From positions 1 through 64,000 of the forward strand of contig NZ_RHOO01000003.1 of assembly GCF_003946555.1 (NCBI RefSeq): a stretch of DNA of 64,000 bases, read 5' to 3'. The position numbers and the translations under genes are program-made. This stretch comes from Companilactobacillus hulinensis (lineage in GTDB: Bacteria; Bacillota; Bacilli; Lactobacillales; Lactobacillaceae). The notes below the pieces were generated by a model, which was given only the letters and a program-made list of their open reading frames with translations, ran no database searches and was not told where the DNA came from. Of the stretch, positions 32,257 to 39,820 are shown in pieces; the first letter of the stretch is position 1, and the number at the start of each line of letters is the position of its first letter.

Positions 32257-32289
32257 AATAACTCAGTCGGTAGGCTGAGTTATTTTTTT
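32257..32289 (+). terminator. Terminator after mnmG
   Basis: AATAACTCAG and CTGAGTTATT form a 10-bp stem with an 8-base loop, then TTTTT. Confidence 0.92.
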
Positions 32290-32362
32290 ACAGAAAATTT
32301 ACAGTAAATATACCTAAGAAATATATCTGTTGTGTAAATTATATGTAAGAGGTGATACTTTG

Positions 32363-32665
32363 ATGCAGCTTTTTGCTTTTGCAATGATAATCTTGATACT
32401 TCAAGTATTCATTTTGTATTTGTTATCGAAAGAAGAATATAAATTCAAATTATTCATAGCGCTAAGTATGGCAGTGTTAATGTTAGTACCAATAGTCTTA
32501 GGGGGATGGACAATGAGATTACTGGATACTTTTTTGATGGGAATACTTTTGTTGCTAGTGGGTGTGATGAATAATAAGAAGTCATACGTGTATTTGGGAT
32601 CACTATTTTCATTAATGATGGTGATTTCTAGTTCATACTTTGTGTATGCTGGTATCGGGTATTAA
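32363..32665 (+). CDS. Small hydrophobic membrane protein of unknown function
   Basis: 100 residues from the ATG at 32363, which has AGAGGTGATAC just upstream. About three membrane helices, with the two central ones joined by a short GGWTMR loop. No family recognised. A possible promoter (TTACAG, 17 bases, TATATC) lies at about 32297-32325, between the mnmG terminator and this gene. The next gene, a broken DUF1801 gene, starts 37 bases later on the same strand. Confidence 0.6.
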   Translation: MQLFAFAMIILILQVFILYLLSKEEYKFKLFIALSMAVLMLVPIVLGGWTMRLLDTFLMGILLLLVGVMNNKKSYVYLGSLFSLMMVISSSYFVYAGIGY

Positions 32666-32702
32666 GGGTATAATGGGATTAAAATTCTCGAGGTAGACAC
32701 AA

Positions 32703-33047
32703 ATGACACCAATTGAAGTGTATATTGATAATGCTCCTGAGGAACAGCAAGATAAATTGAAACAAATGTATGCAATTTTGAAGGATGAATTGCCAGAAGC
32801 CACAGAAAAGATATCTTATGCGATGCCGACATTTTATATGGATGAAAATGTTGTTCATTTTGCTGGATTCAAAAAACACTTGGGATTTTATCCTACCCCC
32901 AGTGCTGTGCTTAAATTTACAGATGAATTAAAACCATACAAAACATCAAAGGGTGCAATTCAATTTCCATATGATCAATAATTGCCTGAAAAGTTAATTC
33001 GACAAATAGCCGTTTTCAGAAAATCAGAAATAAAAAACAAAAAGTAG
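32703..33047 (+). pseudogene. DUF1801 (YdhG/YdeI-like) protein interrupted by an in-frame stop
   Basis: The reading frame from 32703 gives 92 residues typical of DUF1801: IEVYIDNAPEEQQDKL, ISYAMPTFYM, VVHFAGFKKHLGFYPTPSAV and SKGAIQFPYDQ. It then meets TAA at 32979-32981. The same frame continues for 21 more codons, LPEKLIRQIAVFRKSEIKNK and one Lys, to TAG at 33047, and that continuation is the family's normal C-terminal helix. So a single codon separates a normal-length protein from a truncated one. It could be a true nonsense mutation, a sequencing error, or a functional shorter form. Confidence 0.72.
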
Positions 33048-33095
33048 GAGCCAAAAATGATTTTATTTTCAGAAAATCATTTTTGGCTCCTTTTT
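33047..33095. terminator. Strong bidirectional terminator
   Basis: GGAGCCAAAAATGATTTT and AAAATCATTTTTGGCTCC form an 18-bp perfect stem with an 8-base loop and T runs on either strand. It serves the DUF1801 gene and the convergent GyrI-like gene. Confidence 0.92.
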
Positions 33096-33579
33096 ATTTT
33101 TCGACAGTTGTGGGAATACGTAATTCAACAATTGAATCGGTGGGATTACCGTTTAGAAGTGTTTCGACAATGAATCCACCGTCAATTTTGTATAGTTCAC
33201 GGCGATTATTCCATATTTCACTGAAAAATTGTTGAATCATTTTATCAAAAAGCTTTCTACTTGATTGTCCCTGGCCCTTTAGAACGACAAAATTACCTGC
33301 TGGAATAACTTTTTCGACAGATTTATTATCTTGAGAAATTGTATTTGCTCCAGCAAAGTATTCTAAATGATCTTTGGTTGGCATACTAAATGCATAGCCA
33401 ATTTGGTCGCTGCTGCCTTGCATTAGATTAGGGAAGCTACCATTTTTTGAAATATTTGTAAAATGTTCTGATTTTAGTTTCGATATTTCAGCGGTATTTG
33501 ACATAGTGGGTAGTGGTAATTTTGCAACATAACCTTTTAAATGTATTTCATCGAAGTATTTAATTTGATATTCCATCAT
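33094..33579 (-). CDS. GyrI-like small-molecule-binding domain protein
   Basis: 161 residues with the pattern of stand-alone GyrI-like (AraC effector-binding) domains: an N-terminal strand ending HLKGYVAKLPLP, a central YAFSMPTKDHLEYFAGA, the VEKVIPAGNFVVLKGQG strand and a C-terminal VELRIPTTVEK. Such proteins bind small hydrophobic molecules. It is transcribed divergently from a WYL-type regulator with a shared palindrome between them, a frequent partnership, so it is probably that regulator's target. Two adjacent ATG codons compete as start; the first is given. Confidence 0.75.
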   Translation of the reverse strand: MMEYQIKYFDEIHLKGYVAKLPLPTMSNTAEISKLKSEHFTNISKNGSFPNLMQGSSDQIGYAFSMPTKDHLEYFAGANTISQDNKSVEKVIPAGNFVVLKGQGQSSRKLFDKMIQQFFSEIWNNRRELYKIDGGFIVETLLNGNPTDSIVELRIPTTVEK

Positions 33580-33602
33580 GTTTTGTGCACCATCTTTTCT
33601 TT

Positions 33603-33649
33603 TGTTAAAATCAGTTTATCAACTTAAATATGACATCTAGTTGTCATAT
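33603..33649 (+). promoter_or_regulatory. Promoter of the WYL regulator with overlapping palindromic operator
   Basis: -35 TTGTTA (33603-33608), 17-base spacer, -10 AAATAT (33626-33631). ATATGACA and TGTCATAT (33628-33635, 33642-33649) form a perfect palindrome with a 6-base centre overlapping the -10. Such placement suggests autorepression by the adjacent regulator. Confidence 0.6.
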
Positions 33650-33668
33650 ATTAAAAAAGGATGGATAA

Positions 33669-34592
33669 ATGCGAACTGCTAGATTAATTAATATGATTAT
33701 GTGGCTGTTGCGAACGGACAAAGTGTCAGCCATAGAAATGGCTCAAAAATTTGAAGTCAGTACTAGAACCATATACCGGGATGTCGATGCATTGAATTTG
33801 GCCGGAATACCAATTTTTACTACCCAGGGTAGAAATGGTGGAATTGGGTTGATGCCGAATTATAAGATAGATAAAAAATTACTAACGGCTAATGACATCA
33901 AAAATTTGCGAGTCGCTCTAAGTGGAGTGAGGACCTTGATTGATAGTCCAGATGTAAATGAGACTTTGAGAAAAATTGATGTTATGTATGATGCTGATAA
34001 TAATAAAAATCCAACTTTATTGATTGATCATACGACTTGGATTGGAAGCAACGAGTTAAAGAGCCTGGCGGAAAAAATTAATCATTCAATCAATGATCGG
34101 AAAACAATTCAATTTGAATACAGTGATCGAACGGGTGCAAGAAGTACTCGTGAGATTGAACCATATCTATTAGTTTATAAAAATGAGCGATGGTATATTC
34201 AAGGGTTCAGCTTGGAAAGAAATGCATTTCGATTGTTTCGATTATCTCGGATGAAAAATATTGACTTTTCTGGGCGTGTTTTTGTACCTAGAGAAGTGCC
34301 TGCATCAGAAATGACCTTTGGCAACGCTAATGCCAAGTTGAGTAAATTCCAATCAGCTAAAATATTGATTCAAGCAGAAGATATTGTACGAGATCGAATT
34401 GTTGAGAAATTTGGTAGTGACGCAATCAAAAAAGAAACAAAGACAGGATTTATTGCTGAATTGGTCTTGCCTGATGGAGATAAGTCGTACCGATATGTTC
34501 TTTCATTTGGTACACATTTGAAAATCCTTAAAGGAGAAAGTTTTAAACGGCATTTAATGAATTACCTTGATGAAGTCATGCAAATTTATTGA
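33669..34592 (+). CDS. YafY-type transcriptional regulator (HTH_11 + WYL domain)
   Basis: 307 residues. The N-terminal winged helix (about 1-60) carries KVSAIEMAQKFEVSTRTIYRDVDALNLAGIPI, typical of DeoR/HTH_11 regulators. The middle and C-terminal part has the WYL-type ligand-binding fold (IQFEYSDRTG, REIEPYLLVYKNERWYIQGF, FRLFRLSRM). Expected to sense a small ligand and control itself and the divergent GyrI-like gene through the palindrome between them. The ATG follows AAGGATGG. Confidence 0.87.
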   Translation: MRTARLINMIMWLLRTDKVSAIEMAQKFEVSTRTIYRDVDALNLAGIPIFTTQGRNGGIGLMPNYKIDKKLLTANDIKNLRVALSGVRTLIDSPDVNETLRKIDVMYDADNNKNPTLLIDHTTWIGSNELKSLAEKINHSINDRKTIQFEYSDRTGARSTREIEPYLLVYKNERWYIQGFSLERNAFRLFRLSRMKNIDFSGRVFVPREVPASEMTFGNANAKLSKFQSAKILIQAEDIVRDRIVEKFGSDAIKKETKTGFIAELVLPDGDKSYRYVLSFGTHLKILKGESFKRHLMNYLDEVMQIY

Positions 34593-34634
34593 AGACACAA
34601 TATATAGTATTTGTATATTTTTTTGTATACAATA

Positions 34635-34650
34635 TGTTCCATGTGAAACA
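34635..34650. promoter_or_regulatory. parS-like site, left of the oxidoreductase gene
   Basis: TGTTCCATGTGAAACA differs from the parS consensus TGTTNCACGTGAAACA at one position. It lies inside a longer sequence (34621-34653) that is repeated almost exactly after the oxidoreductase gene (35700-35731). Confidence 0.7.
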
Positions 34651-34685
34651 ATTGTGCCTAAAACCGTGATATATCAACGTTTCTA

Positions 34686-34715
34686 TTGTAAGCGATGCCA
34701 GTAATCTGCTACACT
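34686..34715 (+). promoter_or_regulatory. Putative promoter of the oxidoreductase gene
   Basis: TTGTAA (34686-34691), 18-base spacer, TACACT (34710-34715), 45 bases before the start codon. Confidence 0.5.
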
Positions 34716-34760
34716 CTTAGTAATGAAGTTGTTTTAGCTCATTAGGAAGAGGTTATTTTT

Positions 34761-35669
34761 ATGGAAAAAATTGGTGTTATTGGATTAGGTAATATCGCAC
34801 AAAAGGCATATTTACCAGTGATGGCAAGTTTACAGGATAAGTTTGAATGGCATTTAACCACTAGGAATGCTGAAAAGGGACAAAAGTTAGCTAAGAAATA
34901 TGGTTTCAGTCACATTCATCAAACTCTAGATCAATTAATTGCCGAGAAGCCTTTGGCTGTCTTTGTTCACACACCAACAAGTACACATGAAGTAATTATT
35001 AGACAGTTATTAGATGCCGGTATCAATGTTTATGTAGATAAGCCAGTGTCTGAAGATTTATCCGTAGTAGAAGAACTCTACAAGTTAGCTGAGAAAAAAG
35101 ATTTGATGCTTACTTGCGGCTTTAACCGCCGCTTTGCACCATTTGATCAACAATTGAAAGCAATTCCTGATAAGAGATTAATTATGTCTGAGAAAATTCG
35201 GGAAGATGCTCCACAAGAGACAAAATTTGCTATTTTTGATTTAATGATTCATTCAGTTGATACAGCACTTTATTTACTAGATGAGCCAATTGAATCCGTC
35301 AGTAATCATCTAGTTACTAGTTGCAAGAATCTAGAGCAAGGATATGTCACTTTGACTTCAAAACATACTCAAGTTCAGATAACTAATAATCTTGCTGGGG
35401 GAGTGAACTTAGAACAGACAACAGTTCAAAGTACTGAAGAACGTGCTCAAGTTACGAATCTTAATTTGATGAATACTTATCAGACGGGAGTAACGATTCA
35501 GACGGCACGTCCTGACTGGGAGAGAAACTTGGTTACTAGAGGATTTGAACCACTGATTTTGGAGTTCTTGGATGCCGTTTCTTCTAATGGAGATAATCCT
35601 GTTAGTCCTGAATCTTCAATATTGAGCCATAAGATTTGTACGGATCTGGCTAATAGTGCTGACAAATAG
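34761..35669 (+). CDS. Gfo/Idh/MocA-family oxidoreductase
   Basis: 302 residues. The N-terminal Rossmann fold carries GVIGLGNIAQKAYLP (about 4-18). The family marker VDKPVSEDL (the EKP-type motif, here DKP) falls at about residues 93-101. FNRRFAPFD and FDLMIHSVDTALYLL are in the substrate domain, with the conserved His. These enzymes oxidise or reduce sugars, inositols or other small molecules with NAD(P); the substrate cannot be told. Shorter than the usual 330-350 residues because the C-terminal half is compact. Monocistronic; flanked on both sides by parS-like repeats. Confidence 0.85.
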   Translation: MEKIGVIGLGNIAQKAYLPVMASLQDKFEWHLTTRNAEKGQKLAKKYGFSHIHQTLDQLIAEKPLAVFVHTPTSTHEVIIRQLLDAGINVYVDKPVSEDLSVVEELYKLAEKKDLMLTCGFNRRFAPFDQQLKAIPDKRLIMSEKIREDAPQETKFAIFDLMIHSVDTALYLLDEPIESVSNHLVTSCKNLEQGYVTLTSKHTQVQITNNLAGGVNLEQTTVQSTEERAQVTNLNLMNTYQTGVTIQTARPDWERNLVTRGFEPLILEFLDAVSSNGDNPVSPESSILSHKICTDLANSADK

Positions 35670-35712
35670 GAAATACCATATCTAGTGAGAACAAGTGTTT
35701 TTTGATACAATA

Positions 35713-35728
35713 TGTTCCACATGAAACA
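35713..35728. promoter_or_regulatory. parS-like site, right of the oxidoreductase gene
   Basis: TGTTCCACATGAAACA differs from the parS consensus at one position. The flanks (TTTTG, ATACAATA before it, ATT after it) match those of the site at 34635-34650. Confidence 0.72.
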
Positions 35729-35856
35729 ATTTGGATGAAAATAGTCTACTTGTAAGTGGGCTATTTTTGTTGTTTAAATGACAATGATTTATTCATGGTG
35801 GAAGCTGTATAATTAAATATATGAATAAGTTAGAAAGCAATTTTGACAGATTTTTG

Positions 35857-35895
35857 CAAAAAAAAATCCTTTGAAATTTTTAATTTCAAAGGATT
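35857..35895 (-). terminator. Terminator after nagB
   Basis: AATCCTTTGAAATT and AATTTCAAAGGATT form a 14-bp stem followed on the minus strand by TTTTTTTT. Confidence 0.92.
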
Positions 35896-35921
35896 ATATA
35901 TAAATCATTAATTGTTAGATT

Positions 35922-36623
35922 TTATAGTTTTGATGCAGCAGCACCGTCAACGATAATTGTAACGTCTGGGTGATTTTGTAATGCACTAGCAGGAACATCT
36001 GATGAGACAGGTCCGTTAACTGTTTTAGCAATAGCATCGGCTTTGTTCTCACCGTAAGCTAATAGGATAATCTTCTTAGCTTTCATGATTGATCCGATAC
36101 CCATTGAATATGCGTAACGAGGAACGTCTTTTTCATCGTCGAAGAAACGTTTGTTAGCTTCGATTGTTGATTCTGTAAGTGCAACTTTACTTGTCTTACC
36201 GTCAAGTGGTGAACCTGGTTCGTTAAAACCGATGTGACCATTTCTACCGATACCAAGTACTTGAACGTCGATAGGATTTTCCTCAATAATCTTGTCATAT
36301 TTTGATGTAGCATCTTCTGCATCAGGATCAGAACCATCTGGAACGTATGAATTCTTAAATGGTTTCTTGCTGAATAGGTGTTCATTCATGAAATAGTGGT
36401 AACTTTGATCATTGTCAGCCTTTAAGCCAACATATTCATCCAAATTAACTGATGTAATGTTTGAGAAATCAATATCGCTACTTGTCATTTCATTGTAAAG
36501 AGTGATAGGGCTGCTACCAGTAGCCAAACCAAGAACCTTAGCTCCATTTTTGATTTCTGTGGCAATAATATTGAAGGCTTCCTTACCGCCTAAATCTTGA
36601 TCTTGAACTTTAATAATATTCAT
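35922..36623 (-). CDS. nagB: Glucosamine-6-phosphate deaminase
   Basis: 233 residues, the short Gram-positive form without the allosteric C-terminal part of the E. coli enzyme. Converts glucosamine-6-phosphate to fructose-6-phosphate and ammonia, feeding amino sugars into glycolysis. Visible motifs are [13 protein letters not shown], the active-site [10 protein letters not shown], and [14 protein letters not shown] with the catalytic His. Single gene with its own terminator. A strong promoter with a NagR-like operator lies upstream. Confidence 0.95.
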   Translation of the reverse strand: MNIIKVQDQDLGGKEAFNIIATEIKNGAKVLGLATGSSPITLYNEMTSSDIDFSNITSVNLDEYVGLKADNDQSYHYFMNEHLFSKKPFKNSYVPDGSDPDAEDATSKYDKIIEENPIDVQVLGIGRNGHIGFNEPGSPLDGKTSKVALTESTIEANKRFFDDEKDVPRYAYSMGIGSIMKAKKIILLAYGENKADAIAKTVNGPVSSDVPASALQNHPDVTIIVDGAAASKL

Positions 36624-36647
36624 ATGTTTTTAATCTCCCATCTCTTT

Positions 36648-36690
36648 ATCCGGTCTAGTCCAATCTAACGTGTTTTAAGGTAAATGTCAA
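36648..36690 (-). promoter_or_regulatory. nagB promoter with NagR/GntR-type operator
   Basis: Minus strand -35 TTGACA (36685-36690), 17-base spacer, -10 TAGATT (36662-36667). Overlapping the -10 and start point is ATTGGACTAGACCGGAT (36648-36664), a two-mismatch version of the TGGTCTAGACCA palindrome bound by NagR (YvoA) of the GntR family. This suggests induction by amino sugars. No nagR gene is in the window. Confidence 0.65.
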
Positions 36691-36816
36691 TCAAAAATAC
36701 TCGTTTTATGAAAAAAAGAAAAAAAGATGTTTAAAACAATGCAAAAATGGTAGAACTTCGGTATATTTTGTTAGAGAACTCGTTCTACTAAATAACTCAT
36801 TAAAAGAGGAATTAAA

Positions 36817-37680
36817 TTGGAAAAAGTATTAGAAGTTTCACGTGGAAAAGTAAATGTTAATGTCACAGGGGATCTTGATAGCGATAAAACGGTTATCGCT
36901 TTAATTCCTGGAGTTAATGGCTCCATCGAATATTTTGATGAAATTACACCTGAATTACAAAAGAAATATACAGTTGTTGCCTTGGATCTACTAGGACAAG
37001 GCAAGTCAAGCGCTTCAGATAATGGCGAATATGATATCGACATGCAGGCCTGGAGTATGCTAGAAGCGATGGCTAGATTAAGTATTACTGAGAAGACCGT
37101 AATCTTCGGATACGGTGTCGGTGGGTTAATTGCTATGAGAATGGCAGAATTGCGTGATTTTGCTGTTTCTAAGTTTGTATTACTAAATACACCAGCCAAT
37201 GCAAAATACGCTGATATGGACGCTCATTCATCTCTAGCAAGCATTCCTTTGTTAGGTAAGATGGCTAAGTCGTCAGTTAAATCTGATTTGTATTTTGCCA
37301 AAGATTTTGATACTTCTAAGCTTAATAATCCTAATGTTGTCAATGATGCAGCCAATGAAGTTGATAAGAAGACAGATAAGAAACTAGGTAAGATTGCTGA
37401 AGAATATCTAGAACAAAAGGCATTGAATAAACGACTTCGTATCGTTAAACTGCCAACCCTAGCCATCTTCTCTGATGATGATCAAATTTTGACAGAAACT
37501 GGTGTCAAAGATGCCAAGGCCACAATCGGTCGTGTGCCACATCTGGTTATGAAAGACCTGAAGGGTGCAGGTCATGCTGGAATGATCGAGAAGCCTAAGG
37601 AAGTTGCAGAGATGATTTTTGAGTTTGATAATGACACTAAAGATTTTGATTACTCTGAGGTTGAAAGTATTGATGAATAG
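36817..37680 (+). CDS. Alpha/beta hydrolase fold protein lacking the catalytic serine
   Basis: 287 residues from a TTG start with AGAGGA 7 bases upstream. The fold is clear: LIPGVNGSIEYFDEITPEL, VVALDLLGQGKSS, the nucleophile-elbow region and a C-terminal GAGHAGMIEKP with the His. Where active members have G-x-S-x-G, this protein has GYGVG (residues 98-102), with Gly100 encoded by GGT at 37114-37116. The candidate acid residue (FSDDDQ) is kept. It is therefore unlikely to be a normal serine esterase and may be a binding or structural protein. Ends in an acidic tail. Followed by its own terminator and then the CRISPR locus. Confidence 0.82.
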   Translation: MEKVLEVSRGKVNVNVTGDLDSDKTVIALIPGVNGSIEYFDEITPELQKKYTVVALDLLGQGKSSASDNGEYDIDMQAWSMLEAMARLSITEKTVIFGYGVGGLIAMRMAELRDFAVSKFVLLNTPANAKYADMDAHSSLASIPLLGKMAKSSVKSDLYFAKDFDTSKLNNPNVVNDAANEVDKKTDKKLGKIAEEYLEQKALNKRLRIVKLPTLAIFSDDDQILTETGVKDAKATIGRVPHLVMKDLKGAGHAGMIEKPKEVAEMIFEFDNDTKDFDYSEVESIDE

Positions 37681-37691
37681 TTAGTTTGTTG

Positions 37692-37722
37692 GCCTGTCAC
37701 TTGGTTGTGGTGGGCTTTTTTT
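37692..37722 (+). terminator. Terminator after the alpha/beta hydrolase gene
   Basis: GCCTGTCAC pairs with GTGGTGGGC (several G-T pairs) around a 6-base loop, followed by TTTTTTT. Confidence 0.75.
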
Positions 37723-37755
37723 GTGGGATTGTACTGTACTATGCATTATTTCATC

Positions 37756-37791
37756 AAAAAACCAACTGCCTTTTTAGACAGTTGGTTTTTT
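37756..37791. terminator. Bidirectional terminator at the distal end of the CRISPR array
   Basis: AACCAACTG and CAGTTGGTT form a 9-bp stem with A and T runs on both sides. On the minus strand it ends the pre-crRNA transcript; on the plus strand it backs up the hydrolase terminator. Confidence 0.88.
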
Positions 37792-37853
37792 AAATAGAGC
37801 TATATGAAATGTGTTGTCTATAAAGTAAATAAATAGGCAGGAATTTTCCCGTA

Positions 37854-39078
37854 AGTTATAAGCTATATGAAAAGACTTATTTCTAAAATCGTATTACTGG
37901 TCCGGAGGATACATGACTTGGTTCTAAACTATATGAAAAGGCTTATTTCTAAAACTTTAGAAGTAAGATTTCGATTTCATTTTTTAGGTTCTAAACTATA
38001 TGAAAAGACTTACTTCTAAAACGATATGTCACTGTTCTTTTTCAAGGAACGTGGTTCTAAACTATATGAAAAGACTTACTTCTAAAACTGCTGTTCAGCG
38101 ACGATATTAAAAATCTTAGGTTCTAAACTATATGAAAAGACTTACTTCTAAAACAATTTGTTTGTTGTCTTACTCAATTTAATAGGTTCTAAACTATATG
38201 AAATGACTTACTTCTAAAACTTGAAGTGGGGGCATTTTGCTGACGTTGTTGGTTCTACACTATATGAAATGACTTACTTCTAAAACGAAGTCTGTCTTTG
38301 GCTCTCCACTTCTCTTGGTTCTAAACTATATGAAATGACTTACTTCTAAAACTGGCCAGAAGGCACAAAGGCTGTATCTGCGGGTTCTAAACTATATGAA
38401 AAGACTTATTCTAAAACGTAATTCAATAACCAACGAACAGCATTCAAGGTTCTAAACTATATGAAATGACTTACTTCTAAAACGACAATTTGTTTTTCCT
38501 TTAAGGTTAATTGGGTTCTAAACTATATGAAATGACTTACTTCTAAAACACATTCTTCGTCCTTATCGAACGTAATACAGGTTCTAAACTATATGAAATG
38601 ACTTACTTCTAAAACGACAAGTTTAGTCAATTTGTTGGTAATTACTGGTTCTAAACTATATGAAATGACTTACTTCTAAAACCAAACCAAAAGTGCAAAA
38701 CCAAAAACAAAAGGTTCTAAACTATATGAAATGACTTACTTCTAAAACCCGGAGAATGCTTATTAATTACATCTTCCTGGTTCTAAACTATATGAAATGA
38801 CTTACTTCTAAAACTGATTATTTGACTGTGTGTAGTAAATTTGAGGTTCTAAACTATATGAAATGACTTACTTCTAAAACCCGGAGTTGATAATCACTTC
38901 TACATCAGAAGGTTCTAAACTATATGAAATGACTTACTTCTAAAACTAGAACGGTTTTTGTCGTAATCACTTAGATGGTTCTAAACTATATGAAATGACT
39001 TACTTCTAAAACGACCGACACGTACAGGCGCAATCTGTTATTGGTTCTAAACTATATGAAATGACTTACTTCTAAAAC
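37854..39078 (-). CRISPR. Type II-A CRISPR array, 19 repeats and 18 spacers
   Basis: Nineteen 36-base repeats start at 37854, 37920, 37987, then every 65-67 bases to 39043-39078. Spacers are 30 bases, two of them 31. Read on the minus strand the repeat begins GTTTTAGAAGTAAGTC and ends TATAGTTTAGAACC; the GTTTTAGA start is typical of type II-A and gives the direction of transcription, away from csn2. Most repeats are identical. The oldest (distal) ones carry variants: 37854 has several changes, repeats up to 38119 and the one at 38383 read GAAAAG instead of GAAATG on the plus strand, 38251 has one change, and 38383 is one base short. Most likely active, since the leader-proximal repeats are uniform. 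Confidence 0.97.
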
Positions 39079-39125
39079 CAGTTACTTAACGTTAACTTTA
39101 AGTATTTGGCTAATAGTCAAATCTG
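39079..39125 (-). promoter_or_regulatory. Short CRISPR leader and possible pre-crRNA promoter
   Basis: Only 31 bases separate the csn2 stop from the first repeat. On the minus strand a -35-like TTGACT lies in the last codons of csn2 (39113-39118), with only a weak AT-rich -10 in the gap. The sequence next to the first repeat ends GTAACTG. The leader must therefore overlap the csn2 3' end, or transcription comes from further up. Confidence 0.4.
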
Positions 39126-39820
39126 ATATGATCATCATCGATGGAGTAAATTTTAATTTCAAGAGTACTCTCCTTCTTGGTCATTGGGTATGATTCAAGA
39201 CTAATTACGTTCAAGCCAATCGATTTCAAATAGTTATTTAATTCGTTTAATTGTTCTATATTTATGAAGTGTTCTAAACCATGAAAGAGTAATGTCTTTT
39301 TTTCACTGAAATCTGAATAAAAAGTTATTACTGAATGAATTTTATCATAGTAATTATTCCAGATACTAGTATCAACCCGTATACTTTTATATTTTAATAG
39401 TTTTATTAATTCTTCTGTTAAATCAAAATCAAAGGATTCATCATAAATGCTAATCATGTCGAAGAATAAACCGTTTATTTGTTCGTTAATAGACTCAATC
39501 TTTTCTCTATTGATTGTATATGAATCATTAACGATTGTTTTAAAAACTGATTTGATATTTGCCGTTGAATTTATGTCAAAACTTGTAATATCACCTATAA
39601 TAGCTAACTCTTTCAAGGAATCCTTTAATTTGTCACTATCGTTCAGATAAAAATGAATAAACTGATCTACATCATCACTAAAGGTTTCGTGGTTCTTCAA
39701 AAGGTTTAAATTGAATAGTAGTTGAGAATATTCATACTTATTTTGAAAATTTATAAAGGTAATACCATTGTTGATTGGAAAAGGATCGTAAGGGAAAACG
39801 GTTATACATTTGTCGTTCAT
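39110..39820 (-). CDS. csn2: CRISPR-associated protein Csn2
   Basis: 236 residues, close to the short Csn2 form of streptococci and enterococci. Csn2 forms a tetrameric ring on DNA ends and helps Cas1-Cas2 take up new spacers; it defines subtype II-A. Sequence similarity is low, as usual for Csn2; the call rests on the N-terminal FPYDPFPINNG region, length, fold-like pattern and position after cas2. The ATG overlaps the cas2 stop (ATGA). Last cas gene before the array. Confidence 0.88.
   Translation of the reverse strand: MNDKCITVFPYDPFPINNGITFINFQNKYEYSQLLFNLNLLKNHETFSDDVDQFIHFYLNDSDKLKDSLKELAIIGDITSFDINSTANIKSVFKTIVNDSYTINREKIESINEQINGLFFDMISIYDESFDFDLTEELIKLLKYKSIRVDTSIWNNYYDKIHSVITFYSDFSEKKTLLFHGLEHFINIEQLNELNNYLKSIGLNVISLESYPMTKKESTLEIKIYSIDDDHIRFDY

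Noticed and set aside
35821-35874. 17-codon reading frame after a TATAAT in the gap before nagB
   Set aside because: No ribosome binding site, and its end lies in the nagB terminator hairpin; likely noise.
36750-36788. Inverted repeat GTAGAAC/GTTCTAC before the hydrolase gene
   Set aside because: Short 7-bp arms with a 25-base gap, no promoter aligned to it and no T run; cannot be called operator or terminator.
36834-36849. parS-like AGTTTCACGTGGAAAA
   Set aside because: Three mismatches to consensus and located in the coding sequence of the hydrolase gene; probably chance.
37860-39080. Spacers matching other parts of this window (self-targeting)
   Set aside because: I noticed no match by eye between spacers and the rest of the window; a full search of the genome, phages and plasmids would be needed to assign targets.
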